From Trametopsis cervina (taxonomy: Eukaryota > Basidiomycota > Agaricomycetes > Polyporales > Irpicaceae): a stretch of 64,000 nt of DNA. Under the pieces are notes generated by a model. That model was not told where the DNA came from and did no database searches. It was given only the letters and a program-made list of their open reading frames with translations. Below, piece by piece: positions 46,101 to 60,292 of the stretch. The translations under genes were made by a program, and so were the position numbers. Where the stretch lies: contig MU278349.1 of the NCBI GenBank assembly GCA_022385755.1, positions 1,550,001 to 1,614,000 of the forward strand, read 5' to 3'. Within the stretch, counting starts at the first letter, position 1, and the number at the start of each line of letters is the position of its first letter.

Positions 46101-46375
46101 GCACTATCACCAAGGCTGGACTCGCGTTCTCGCGTGACGGCCCCAAGAAGGTGTACATCCAACACAAGATGGCTGAGGACGCACAGGTGCTGGCGGACCT
46201 CTTGTACAACAAGGAGGGCGTGTTCTACCTCTGCGGCCCGACATGGCCTGTGCCAGATGTGTATGAGGCATTGGTGGGGGCGTTGGTGAAGTACGAGGGA
46301 ATCGACGTCGTTACTGCTGGGAACTATATAGAGGGCTTGAAGGAAGAGGAGCGTTATGTCCTCGAGGTTTACTAG
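43107..46375 (+). CDS. MET10: Sulfite reductase [NADPH] flavoprotein alpha component
   Basis: Subunit of assimilatory sulfite reductase, passing electrons from NADPH via FAD towards sulfite in sulfur assimilation. Exons 43107-45696, 45757-45848 and 45902-46375 close in phase, giving 1051 residues; yeast Met10 is about 1035. The long N-terminal part contains pyruvate:ferredoxin oxidoreductase-like stretches (e.g. ANCGLIIQVPTVTPVGEAF, VVVRVLRPWSEDEL), then a linker, then the ferredoxin-NADP reductase-type module: an FAD region with KPRHYSIASA, and the NADP site with AGLGTGAAPFRAFLQYR, YYYFGSRKRSEEYLYGEE and YLCGPTWPVPDVYEAL. No flavodoxin (FMN) domain is seen, as expected in the fungal alpha subunit. 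Unusually for this window, 82 percent of the coding sequence lies in one exon. Confidence 0.95.
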
Positions 46376-48834
<2,459 letters not shown>

Positions 48835-49191
48835 TTTCCTCATACCTTGGACTTCAACTGGACTACAAGCCTATTGTTTTCGACGTTATCGCGCTCTTGG
48901 CCTATCCTTTGTAGCATACAATCCTTTGTGCATATACGATACACCTTCTACCCTATTATTCTAGCAGAGCAATATTGTTCCACTGGTCACGGGGAGGATT
49001 GTGGGGTCCAATTTCATCATATTATCAAGGTAGCCATAGTGCTTCTCTTGAACAGTTACTCCATGCTACAAATACAGCTCAAGTGGATTAGCGCCTGCAA
49101 CATTCCTTCTTTCTTTCCGCCCACCACTTGTTTTCCTCATTGCGTCTAATCTTGCCACAGCTCACTGAGAGGAACATAGGGCTTGCAAGCT
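48835..49191. promoter_or_regulatory. Spacer between the GH9 gene and the next gene
   Basis: Nothing recognisable except a C/T-rich stretch at about 49100-49140 just before the next leader. Probably GH9 3' UTR and promoter of the following gene. Confidence 0.3.
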
Positions 49192-50603
49192 ATGGCCTCT
49201 CCAAGGCTCTCCCCACATACCGGCATCCCCGCGAAGACGAATAAAACCAACGACAGCCTACATGACGATGCATATGCAGACTCGACATACGCGCACTTAT
49301 TCGACTCTATCCGCTCAACTCTTGTGAAGTCTTCTTTGGGTGCTTTGTTTACTCCTCCGCGTCCGGTGGATGGTGATCTAGAAGCTGGACGGGATACCTC
49401 TCTACCTACAGGCGACGACAATGTTCGAGATGACCAGGGCCGCATCGTCTCGCCTTCTAGTACTCGCCGCTTTACCTTCTTCGACGATGCAAAACGAATA
49501 ATCAAAGAAATCTCCCCGACTCGGCTACGTACGCGCTCAGGATCTCTCAATAACGGTCCGACTGCCACATGTCCATCTGCATCTCGTTCCCGCTCACGCA
49601 GTATACACTACATCACCAGCTCTTTTCGTGCTTCTGGTAGTGGCTCTGGCTTCAGCGACTCTAATGCCACTCCTCCTCTGACGCCTGACTCGCTTAGTGC
49701 TCAGTCTCTTGCGGATTCTCAGACGTCACTGGGTACTTCTCCGGATCTCGTGCAGCTTCACTCTCGCGGTGTCGATCCGTCTACTTCTGGTCTTGATGAG
49801 CTGGGTCGAAGCCGTGAAGAATCTGAAGTAATCAGGGCTGGGAAGCAGCCGGAAAGGCCGATTGTGAGACACTAGGTTCTTACATTGCGTCTATGGTTTG
49901 ACTCTCCATCGGATAGTGCTACGAGGCCTTGATTGCGGACATATCGCACAACTCACCTCAGTCTTGCGAACAGGAACAGGAAACAGTCGCTTCTCCAGTA
50001 CCTACAGAAGATGAAGAGGACTGGTACGGTCTGGAAGAGACCATCGAACTGAGTCTCAGGGAACGCAAGGCTTCGGACTGTTACTCTCCTGGCGGTGGGG
50101 AGTCCTCTAGGGTACAGTTGTCACCATCTAGCCATGCTAGCTTACTAAAAGCATTTTCTGACTGATGCGGTAGAGCTATGATTCTTGGGAAGCAATGCAT
50201 CACGGATACGTGCACCCTCTGCTTATGGAAAGAGAATATCGCAGATGGAGGAAGTGGCATCATAATTTAGACAAGAAGCTCCAGCAGAGGGAACGCATAC
50301 TACGAACATTCCAGTTTTTGCGCGACTCCAAGGAGAAAGCGGAAGTCTATGTCAGCGAACGAAAAGGCCGGAACCGCATACAAGGCAACCCGGAGAATAT
50401 CAAGATGTTGAAGCATAACGTAGCTATGTTAGCATTGTACCGTCCGGTATGTTTTACAAGAATACTTCTTTGCGTGCATTATCTGACGAGGCGATCAGGA
50501 CCCATATTATCCACCAGTCAAACACGATCTTGCTTGGGTTCTGAAGACGTCTCGGTCATCGACTTGTCTGCGCGAGCTCCGTCCTCTCTCTCGGCTTGCT
50601 TGA
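49192..50603 (+). CDS. Conserved basidiomycete protein of unknown function
   Basis: Four exons in phase: 49192-49863, 49917-50111, 50174-50446 and 50499-50603, giving 414 residues. The first 280 residues are Ser/Thr/Asp-rich and probably disordered, with possible phosphorylation sites (RFTFFDDAKRIIKEISPT, TPPLTPDSLSAQSL). The acidic segment EDEEDWYGLEETIELSLRER follows. The C-terminal 125 residues look folded and helical: SYDSWEAMHHGYVHPLLMER, YRRWRKWHHNLDKKLQQRER, and end RPDPYYPPVKHDLAWVLK. The first intron removes an in-frame TAG by using the GTGAGA donor after ATT. I do not recognise the family; no catalytic motif, membrane segment or signal peptide is visible. Confidence 0.68.
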
Positions 50604-50856
50604 GCCTCTAGTCAACGTTTAGAAGATTTGTACATGTATTTTTAGAGCATGAAACGGTCGCTTTCTGTGAATGTATATTTTGTGATCTCACTTCGCTGGA
50701 GTTTTGGTAACATGGGCGGCTATCCTTCCTCGTTGCCATTCTGGGTTTGATGCATTCGATTTGAAATGAAATTTCCTGTGTGTGTATGTTGCCAGTACTT
50801 TCGCTCGACACCATTACGTTCACTTCCATTGACTGTTCTGCCTCTGCATTCACGAT

Positions 50857-51897
50857 ATGCCTAAGAAAGCCACAGACCCACGGTTCGTTGTAGATGAACG
50901 TTTCACTGGTGAAGCTGAAGCGGAGTCCTCAACATCTCAGGCCAGAAGGAGTACTTCACCTGGGGGTGTAGAAAGAGATGGTGAGGAGGACGCTGCATCA
51001 GATGTGAATGAAGAGCGCTCAGAGGGCGGGGAAGATGAAGAGGGAGAAGGGAAAGAGGGTCTCGGAGAGGGCATGCTTGCGCAAGGGTTTTCTGGTCCGA
51101 GCGAGAAGGTCGTGAAGCCATTGACACCTGAGGACCTAGCGAAGTTCAAGGCGGCGCAGGAAAAGACGGGCGTGGTATACATATCTCGCATACCCCCTGG
51201 GATGAGACCTACGAAGGTTAGGCATCTTATGAGCGGATATGGTGTTGTTGGTCGGGTGTATCTGCAACCTGAAGGTGCGCACCCACATCTTCTAAGTCTT
51301 CCCTCGGCTGATCGAGGTGTTCAGATGCAAAACGCGCATATCTACGTCGGAAATACACATCCACAAAGAAAATACACTTTACGGAGGGATGGGTAGAGTT
51401 CAAGGACAAAAGAGTTGCTCGCTCGGTGGCTGAGATGCTGAATGCGCAACCGATTGGAGGAAAGAAGGGCAGTCGGTGGAGGGACGACGTGTGGACTATG
51501 AAATACTTGCCGAAGTTCAAGTGGAATATGCTCACTGAGCAGATTGGTGCGCTGCTACTCATTCGAGAGCAACCTGTGGTGTTCTTACTGACATCGATTC
51601 CACCTTTCAGCTCACGAAGCAGCGATGCACACGGCACGGCTGCGCGTGGAACTCTCTCAGTCCAAACGGGAACAGCAAGAATACTTGAAGAACGTCGAAC
51701 TTGCTCGTGTATTGGATAAACGTGCTGAAAGGAAGAGAAAAGCTGGCGAGGAGGTCGTTGCCCCAGAGCCGATTAAAAAGCACAGGGCGGACAAGGAGGG
51801 AAGGCCGCCTCGCGAAAAGGAGTCAAAACCAAGAAAGGTTCCCAATGCTGGCAGAGATGATAAGCAGCTTAGTAGTGTGCTGAGTAGTGTATTCTGA
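50857..51897 (+). CDS. ESF2: Pre-rRNA-processing protein Esf2 / ABT1
   Basis: RRM protein of the small-subunit processome, needed for early 18S pre-rRNA cleavage in the nucleolus. Exons 50857-51274, 51325-51546 and 51611-51897 close in phase, giving 308 residues, near the yeast length (316). After an acidic, disordered N-terminus ([13 protein letters not shown]) comes the signature [20 protein letters not shown] and [14 protein letters not shown], then [37 protein letters not shown], and [20 protein letters not shown]. The C-terminus is basic and coiled ([12 protein letters not shown]). Identification is secure. Confidence 0.95.
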
Positions 51898-52231
51898 ATG
51901 CATAGTCGATAGTCGCATTATTGTGAGCCACATTGTACGAAGGTTGCGTACGCGTTCAGCTTGTGGGGACACGGCATGCGGTAGTAACGGGCGTCTATCG
52001 GGCGTCTGCATCGGAGTTTGAACAGCGTCATGAGCGTTCTCGACTTTGTGTTGGCTCTTCATCGCGAACACCGTTGCGCACAGTACAAACGACGTGGAAA
52101 CGTTGTACCTACTGTCTGTGCCGCGATCCTAAGAGGTCTGTGCTTCATCATGCTCGACTTCTCTCTCTCGCAGGCTCTAATCTATACTCCTATATTCGCT
52201 TCGTTCTCTCTCACTCTCAGTTTCCTCTGAC
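51898..52231. promoter_or_regulatory. Spacer between ESF2 and ARS2
   Basis: No gene recognised. A CT-rich block (about 52155-52228, TCTCTCTCGC and TCTCTCACTCTC) directly precedes the ARS2 start and is a likely promoter or leader element. Confidence 0.4.
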
Positions 52232-55200
52232 ATGTCCTCTTGGTCTGGCTCTGGCTATCCACCTCCGCGAGGTCGCTCGCGTTCTCGCTCTCCGTACCGC
52301 CCTGGATACCCTCCGTCGCGCGGTGGTGATGCGCCATATCCTCCACCGGACTCGTACCGTGGTGATTGGGACCCGTATGAGCGCGACAGAGCATGGGCTC
52401 ATTATGAGCGGGACAGGGCTGCTTACGACTACGCCCGACGTGGGAGGAGTCGAAGTCCTCCACCACCCGATGACGGTAAGTTTCTCAAGGCCTCTATATA
52501 TAAGTGGTCACTTATAGTCTTTGTGGCATTTCCAGGCGGACGGAAACGCCGTCGTTCAGTTTCACCGTGGGAGCGTGATAGGTATGAACCCAGACCGCGG
52601 TATGGCGACGACTATGGTACGTGCAATGCTATATGGTCTGTCATATCGCGCTCAAATGAGGCCTGTAGATGCACATTCTCGAGGCTATGGATACACGTCA
52701 CCTCACCGAGGACATTACCCGCCTCCCAACCCAAATCGACGCGCACCGCCGGACCCTCATACAATGGACTTTCCTGCAGGTCTGAAGCAATATGCTGAAT
52801 GGTTCCGCTACTACTATCCGCAACAAGCGCAAGAGGAAGATAGTGCGGACAAGGCGGCTGAACTGGAGGCTGGTGATGGCTCGAAGCCCCGTAATGGCAT
52901 CCGGAGTCGTTGGGAGAAGTACAAGAAGGATTTTGCAGGGCAACAGGTTAGCATGATGTTCTTTCTACGCTTCTTCTCAGGTTTCTGTCAACCCCGCCAC
53001 CCGCCTGTCTCTTTCTTCAGAGTTTGTTAGAATGTTTAACTGAACGACGGTGTCATGTCACTAGCTTCAACGTATGTTTGAACACCACCGGAAATCGCCC
53101 TGGTTTGCAGAAAAGTACGATCCTTCTCCAGAATTCGTGCAACTGCGTGCGCGAGTAAGGAAAGAGGGTTGGAGAGGCCTTGAGAATACATTCATTGCGG
53201 ACATCGAGACCGGCAAATACGACCCGGTTCCTAACGAAATAGAACCGGAGGGTACTCCGTCATCGCCAACTGCCAAACAAGAGCCAGCAGCCAACGGCAG
53301 TGCTGCACATGCGAATGATGCTGGTTCTGCAGACCCCGCCTCTGTCTCAGCGTCTGAGGAGGCAAAACCCGGCGTATCTGCAGACGACACTATGCAGTTC
53401 AACGTCGAGCCGGAGGATGAGGGCGGGGATCAAGATGCTGCACGAGGAGACACAAACGGCGTCAGGCAGACATCGGACTCGAGACGTCCAGCCGATCGTG
53501 GAGAAGAGGTTTCAATACCGCCTGAGGGTAATCAAGTCATGATACGTACAATTCCTCCAGATATAGGGCGTGTCAAGCTGGAAGAGGTAGATTCGTCGTC
53601 TATCAAGTATCCGTTATTCTGGCTAACTTTTTTCTCAGGCATGCGCCAAGATCCCCGGCTTCGTGTACCTTGCGCTTGGTGACCCTCTACAGAAGCGAAA
53701 TTACTATCGCGCTGGGTGGATTAAGTTCAAAGACGATGCTGACATGGCGTCTGTGATGACTCAGCTTACTGACAAGAAGGTACATTCATTGTTTACGTGC
53801 ACTCCGTGTCTAGAACTTACATCGAATCATCGCCAGATTGAAGGTTTCAAACTCCATGTTGCGCATATTATCAAACCTTTCACAAGCAGGCTGCGCAACG
53901 CTCCTGAAACTGCTAGCCGGCCGGAAAGACTGGTAAAGGATCTTGCTAGTGCGAAGGCTCTTGCAAAGAAGCTAGAAAATGAGGCGACCATGTTGCGACA
54001 GCTGCCCAGTCAGCCCAAAACCAATGGGACCAGTGAGACGGACGCGGTATCAGAACGTGGTGATGCTCATATGTCTGAGGCGAAAGAGGACATCGAGGAC
54101 CCAGAACCCAAGGAACGTGGTAGTGAAGCGGTAGAAAGACGGGTGGAGAAGCTCATGGCTGACCTGCGCGATCAAGGGCTGTTAGACCCGAATGACCCGA
54201 AGGCTGTGGAAGAGAAAAGGGTATGTGATTTTCTCCATATAGGCTGCTGAACGTTCGAGACTCACTACAATCTTCCAGACGGTAATTGCTCTTGACCTCT
54301 ACGTCGCGTATCTTCGTTCTGCGTTCAACACATGCTACTACTGCGCTATTATTACCGATCATGTAGAAGAATTGCAGCGGAAGTGTGTTATGCATGTCAG
54401 GAAGCCACTCTCAAAAGCATTGTTGCAGGAGATTAAAGCTGCGGAGGCACTGAAGGCTGAGAAAGACGTGAAGAAAGAGGATGAGGCTGAGAAGGAAGGC
54501 GATAAGGAGAAGGAAGCTCCAGTCAAAGACAAGCCGGAGAGTCGGGATTGGAAGCGGAATGGTACGTTGGGTCACATTGATTTGGTTTACTGCGCTCAAA
54601 CACTTCGTACAGATGAGCGATGGCTAGAATGGCTAGACGCTAAGCTCGCGCTCTTGCTGGACCGTGATAGCGTCGATCCCCGCGAACACAATGGGAAGAG
54701 TTACGATGAGTACGACGGCAAATACTCTTTACAGGACGTTTTGCTGACATACTACTAGGGAGTTGTCCAAAGCCGCTGAGCCACATATCAAGCAGGAGGA
54801 CGAGGGGAAGTTCAGGTGTAAGACGTGTCAGAAGTTGTTCAAAGCAACATCTTTTGTAGAGAAACATATAGCGAATAAGCATGCAGATCTCGTCAAACAT
54901 CTGGAAGAGGTAAGCACCCTTTGAAAGCAGGAGAAACATTCATTTACATGCTTGAGCAGATTCCCTACTACAACAATTTCGTCCTTGATCCTCACCATAT
55001 TCAGCCATTCACACACGCTCCTCCACCTACAGGCGGTATAGGCCAAGCTGCTCCTCCGCAAGCATACGGGTTGCAAGCTCCTGCTCATCCACCTCCCGAT
55101 TTCGGTCGCGGGCCTTTCCATGGTGCTCATCCTCCCTATCCTCCATACGCAAACGGTGGGTACTGGCCTGATCCTTACGCTTACCCTGCGATGCCTCCGC

Positions 55201-55514
55201 CAGGCTACCCTCCACGCAGGGACGAACCACCAGCGGGCAGGCGATTAAGCGACCGAATAAGTGGGTATGCACCAGGATATGACCAGCCCTCGGAAATCCC
55301 TGCTATTCCGGCCTCTGCGGGTCTTCCTGCCAAGCCGATGGCTATCCTGGAACCCGGACCCGGGGGCAGGAGAGGCCATACTGGAAGCGTCAGTGGTGTC
55401 CCTCCGCCTCCCCCGCCCGACGCGAAGGAGGACCCGAGAGCGGCAGCCGGCAAGAAAGTCAGCTACCACGATATGGATCTAGTAGCTGAAGGTGATGTCG
55501 AGCTAACCTACTGA
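52232..55514 (+). CDS. ARS2: ARS2 / SERRATE family zinc-finger protein
   Basis: Nuclear RNA effector that works with the cap-binding complex (S. pombe homologue Pir2). Ten exons close in phase: 52232-52475, 52536-52616, 52669-52946, 53065-53586, 53639-53779, 53837-54220, 54279-54561, 54613-54709, 54759-54909 and 54960-55514, giving 911 residues. An RS-rich N-terminus (RGRSRSRSPYRPG) is followed by the DUF3546 region (FPAGLKQYAEWFRYYYPQQ ... WFAEKYDPSPEF), an RRM-like part (FVYLALGDPLQKRNYYRAGW), the ARS2 core (LDLYVAYLRSAFNTCYYC, ELQRKCVMHVRKPLSK), and a C2H2 finger near residue 700 (FRCKTCQKLFKATSFVEKHI then a second His). The C-terminus is Pro/Gly/Tyr-rich and ends DMDLVAEGDVELTY, a conserved tail known to bind partners. 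Two introns (54221-54278, 54710-54758) contain stops and are needed to keep the frame. Confidence 0.95.
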
Positions 55515-56110
55515 TTGAGTCTGTCGTTGGTATTATTGTTCTGGAGTCGTTCTTTATTGCATCGCAATCTGCACGGTATACTTGGTTGCTCCCATAAGGA
55601 GACTTTTAATAACATGTGAATTATTCAATCGCCCACTCAATATTGTTTCGCCGTCTGCCATGCCCCGAGTAGTGAGTACGGCATCGCACTGCATGGCTCT
55701 AGTCCTACACGCGGCACATTATCATACATTGCTTACTGCGGCGCGCCTGGAAGTGTTTGTTTGCTGCGATCTCCCGTCGGGCGATATTTCTCACAGCCAA
55801 TGGGTGGGTGTTTAGGCTGTAACACTTCCGTGTAGTAATGAGCCGCGGCCTGGGCGTGCCTGCTGCCTTGAGGCGGGACTACCATCTATAGCAAATACTG
55901 GCCTGTCAGGCGCTTAGCTCGAGAGCATATCCGGCACTTTTGCAGTTGTGTCCGCGCACGACCTCGACGGCTGGGCCCCGACGCCATAAATCTCCTTTCC
56001 GCCTGCTGTGATCTGCTTTGTCTCGCCACCACGTCTTCCTAGTCGACATCCGCCCACCCGCCGCCTCGTCCATTGGCCTGCGCACCCCTATCCACGACTA
56101 GGCCGGCGCA
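55515..56110. promoter_or_regulatory. Spacer between ARS2 and SSK1
   Basis: About 0.6 kb with no gene recognised. The part 55960-56105, just before the SSK1 start, is pyrimidine-rich and GC-rich (CACCCGCCGCCTCG) and fits a leader. Confidence 0.35.
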
Positions 56111-59100
56111 ATGCCCGGGACAAGACTGCCAGCAGTCAGGATCCCTGAGGTCTCTCCAGGACAAGGCGGCGAAGAAGATGGAGTCATTCAGGACCCTGTC
56201 ATTGCAGACCTCGCCCCCTCGAACAAGTTTGGCTTCGCATGGCCGGCTGAACAGCCCGGCTCGGTCCCAATAACGTTTGCTACAGAGCGTTCAGTGAACC
56301 TGAGCTCATCAGAAGGGGAGACCGATGTTTCAGAGGAGGAGATGCATGCGCCGAGGAGGAGGCAGTCTAGGCATGAAGACTCTGAAGACTCTGAATTCAC
56401 AACGCCCACCAATCATCTAGCTTCAGAGCAGAACCCCATGGACAGTATTAGATTGGCACCGCAAGTCCCCCGTCTTTCACGAGCATTCTCGATGCCTCTG
56501 CCCTCGCAGCTTGGATCCCTGCAGCATCCCAGGAGGCCCTCCATACGTCCGACCGCGTCGCCGCTGCAAGAACCGATTGGTGAACCTGAACAGTTTCGGG
56601 AGTTGTCATTAGAGCTTGCAGACTCGGTGCAGATGGTCATACAGACTCTGCTGCAGCTCTCTCCCCCTCAAGTGCTGGACCCAGTCAAGGAGCAATTCTC
56701 TGCTTGCTCGCTCTCCATCCCGACACCTTCAATAGCGGCCATGTTTACCTCCATGAAGAACCTCAACTACATGTCTGCCAATATGTCCGTATTTTCGGAC
56801 GGTGCAGGCTCTGATCTGCCGAGTAAAGCGGACGCACAAACGCTTTTGAGCGAGCAGAACGATTTCGATGTAGGTGAATTACTCCAGAGTGTCGGCGATG
56901 CCTTAAGTGGTGTTGCGGCTCAAGCTGGGGTTGATCTTGTGCTCTTCCACGGCGATATCGGTATGAAGCATATATCAGTCAAGGGTGACGAAAATGGACT
57001 GTCGTACACCCTCTCACATGTACGCTATTCACACTTTTGTGGCGAAGGGTGCTTAATCGAACGTCACTAGGTTATTCGGCAAATTATTGGAACCTGTGAA
57101 GAGGACGACACTATCGAGGTTGGCCTCTTCATTGAGGCTTTTCGCCAGGGCGAGCCCGTATCAGCAGGAGAACCTACATCCCGTCTGCCTTCCCCCAGCG
57201 ACGACACCTCTTTTCGATGCAATTTCCTCATCACCCACAAGTTCTCGAATGGGGTGAGCACCCCGGGCGAGTCATCGCTGGGAGAGGAAGATGGTGTGAA
57301 AGACTCACTTCGCCCTGCGCCTACATTCGAAAGCCTCATTCTTCGTCGTCTGCTTCAACACATCGGCGCTTCTCTAACCGCCGAGTCGGAAGGGCCTGGA
57401 GGCCGGTCATACGAGATGTCCGTCTTGTTCGAACCCGGAGAACCATCTGCTGTGAACCCTACTACAGCTGTAGCCCCTGAAGACGCAGCTGTATTGGGCT
57501 TCCCCGATATGCAAATTGCCAACGAACCTTCCCTCGAAGAACTCGTCCAATTTGCAGAGACATTGCGCGGAAGGTCAGTCACTCTACATGCCAGCCCAAA
57601 GGGATCATTTGCACACCACTTGTCAAGTTACCTCACTGCTTGGGGTATGAGCGTGAGTCACATGTCGACTGAACTCGACGCAGACGGGGAATATGAGCTT
57701 GTAGGAGAAGCCACCGAACAGGTTCCTCCAATACCTTCCATCGATCTCTCCTCGCCCTCTGTGACAGAAACATCACCATCTACTTCTCCGCATGCTCCTC
57801 GCCGGATATCAGGTGACCCTGCCTTCATTCTCATCGACGACGACGTTGCGGTTCTTCGTAGTAGGCTCCAGAAGATCAGAGTGGAACAAGCATATCCGCT
57901 TAGTCTACACGGCAGGAAGCGACCATCGTTAGCGTCACACCACCGGCCACGATCATCGCCTCAGGTCGCCAGGGTGGTTGGTCTCAGCAATACCACCAAT
58001 CCTACTATTGCGCCCCAGGTCGTCATCGTACACTTTACCAGCTTGTGCAACTTCAAGCTGGTCAAAGACGCCATCCAGTCGATACTTGCTCCATCCCAGG
58101 GCTCAGCACTGCGTATCCCGGAGGTTATCGTCATACCCAAACCCGCAGGGCCTCGCCGCTTCCTGACAGCTCTACATACCGCCGTCACACGGCCAGTTGT
58201 GGATCCGTTCTTCGTGCCGACCGCGACATCGCCTATGAGCCCAGGCATACACGCCATGAATCCCTTCTTCTCTTACGGCGGCGGCCCAAAGTCTCCTGGA
58301 GGCCGGTCGAGTACGAGCGGACGCACGAACTCCGAAAAGTCAACAAAATCTCCTAGAGACTACGTGGACGGTCCCTCGTCGTATGCTGCCCCGCCATCGC
58401 CGCTAGGCCACTCGGACAACATGGAGTATTTCTCTGACGCCGCAAACAAATTCGGCGGCTCCCCTGCTACGGGTCTCTTGATTCAGAGTCCAGACGGCCA
58501 GCCTACTGGCATCTTCTTCCATCCGAAAGCGAGGTCAGGGAACGGCACCCCGAGTCCGAACATGGAGCGTGACCGTCCGCACAGTAGCCGTGTAGACCCA
58601 GACGGATCCATGCGACCTCGTCGAATCCCCTCTGGCGGCGACGGCGGCAGCAAAACGAACAGTTTTATTGTCAGCCCTCCTGTGCGCCCCGTCTCGCGTC
58701 TCATGACTGCCGCTTCTGAGCCTACCGAGGCCTCATCTGCTGCTGCCTCAAAAGGCAAACAGAAGGCAACCCCGTCACCATTCAGCAGCGAGGAGAACCA
58801 TCCGAAAAGCATCGAGCAGAATTTGGCTAGCTCTAGCTCCGTATCTCCTGATCCTGCCCCGCAACGATACCTGGCGAGGCGATCAAGTCAGCAGTCGAAC
58901 CCAACGGCCAACAGTCCACCTCCATCCCCTCAGCTGCAAGCGCCGAACAAAATCACTAGTACACGTAAGACTCGCAGACCAACGGTGGAGTCTCATGCTT
59001 CTGCACCGGCGGCTGGAGGCAAGAAGGGTAAGGGTGGTCCTGAAAGCAATATCGTGCCGCCTATCAGTGTCCTCATCGTCGACGGTTCGTACTGCATTGC

Positions 59101-60292
59101 TGCCTCGTTGTGCATCAGATGCTTATTGCCGTGCGTACAGACAATCCTATCAACCAAACGATTCTCTCCACGTTCATGAAGAAAAAGAGAATCAAATATG
59201 ACGTCGCGAAAAACGGCGAGGAAGCTGTACACAAATGGCGGTCTGGCTTGTTCCACCTTATCCTGGTGAGCCATTCTCCTGGAATATTTTTCGTGGCGTG
59301 TGATTCATCCTCGGGACTTGTAGATGGACATTCAAATGCCTATCATGGACGGTATTCAGGCGACAAAGGAGATTCGACGGATCGAAAAAGTCAGTGGAAC
59401 GGGTGGCTTCCCATCGACCCCACAGTCAGAAGGCCAGCGGACGCCCTCAGAAGCCTCCACCACGGATTCTCGCAATATTTCTACTCCACCTTACAGGTCT
59501 TCCGTAATTATTGTCGCCCTCACCGCATCCTCACTGCAACAAGATCGTGTTGCAGCACTGGCAGCCGGATGTAATGATTTCTTGACGAAACCAGTCTCGC
59601 TAGAGTGGTTGAACAGCAAGATCATCGAATGGGGCTCCATCAAGGCCCTGCAGATGTGGGCAGACATCAGGCCAGAGGTGGTGAAAAGCATTTCGTCTGA
59701 ACAGAACGCGCAGGCACAGCAGGTGGCGCGTCGGTTACACGTACCAGAAGGTCGTTCGTCAACACCTAGTAGTGAACGAGCACGTGCGAACCGAAGAGCC
59801 TCCGTCGATACTTCCGTAGAACGTTCGCAAAACCTGCTGTCAGCAGGCGATGGCTCCAGTAGTATAGAGCCACGATCTGCTCTCTCAGGTGCGTGTGTGG
59901 CGTTGTGTACACGAGATGGTAGCTTATCTTTCGTAGGCATGACGGCGAGCGAAGCGGCTATCGGCTTAGCTGCCGCGCACAGGCCGGCACTCCCTGGTAC
60001 GTGATTGTCAAATTCAAGCTGTTCAAGAGACTTACATCTATAATTAGTTGATGGACTACGAATCCCTGTCGAAGTCGCCCAAGCTGCAGTGATTCCGCCT
60101 CCACCGGAGCTGGTTGTCGCATCTTCTGAAACAGCCCCCACCTCTATGGCAACAACCGTGCCGCCAGAAGAACCGCCTGCTCCTGCTCCTGCCCCTGCGC
60201 TTACTCCTGCTGAGAACGAAAAGGAGGAACCGGCCCTCCCCGCCACCGAGGACTCTGTCAATAATCCCCCACCTCCACCTCCGCCGCAATGA
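56111..60292 (+). CDS. SSK1: Response regulator Ssk1 of the HOG stress pathway
   Basis: Terminal regulator of the fungal two-component phosphorelay; unphosphorylated Ssk1 activates the Ssk2-type MAPKKK and the Hog1 MAPK under osmotic and other stress. Six exons close in phase: 56111-57019, 57071-59084, 59141-59265, 59324-59888, 59937-59996 and 60048-60292, giving 1305 residues. A long N-terminal region (1-965), partly disordered with Ser/Pro/Thr runs, precedes the receiver domain: PISVLIVDDNPINQTILSTF (acidic pair at VDD), KNGEEAVHKWRSGLFHLIL, the phospho-acceptor Asp in MDIQMPIMDG (about residue 1018), and the conserved Lys in DFLTKPVSLEWLNSKI (about 1105). A Ser/Thr/Pro-rich loop of about 35 residues interrupts the receiver after EIRRIEK, a feature shared by many fungal Ssk1 proteins. 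The C-terminus ends in Pro repeats. The start is the first ATG in the frame. Confidence 0.94.
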
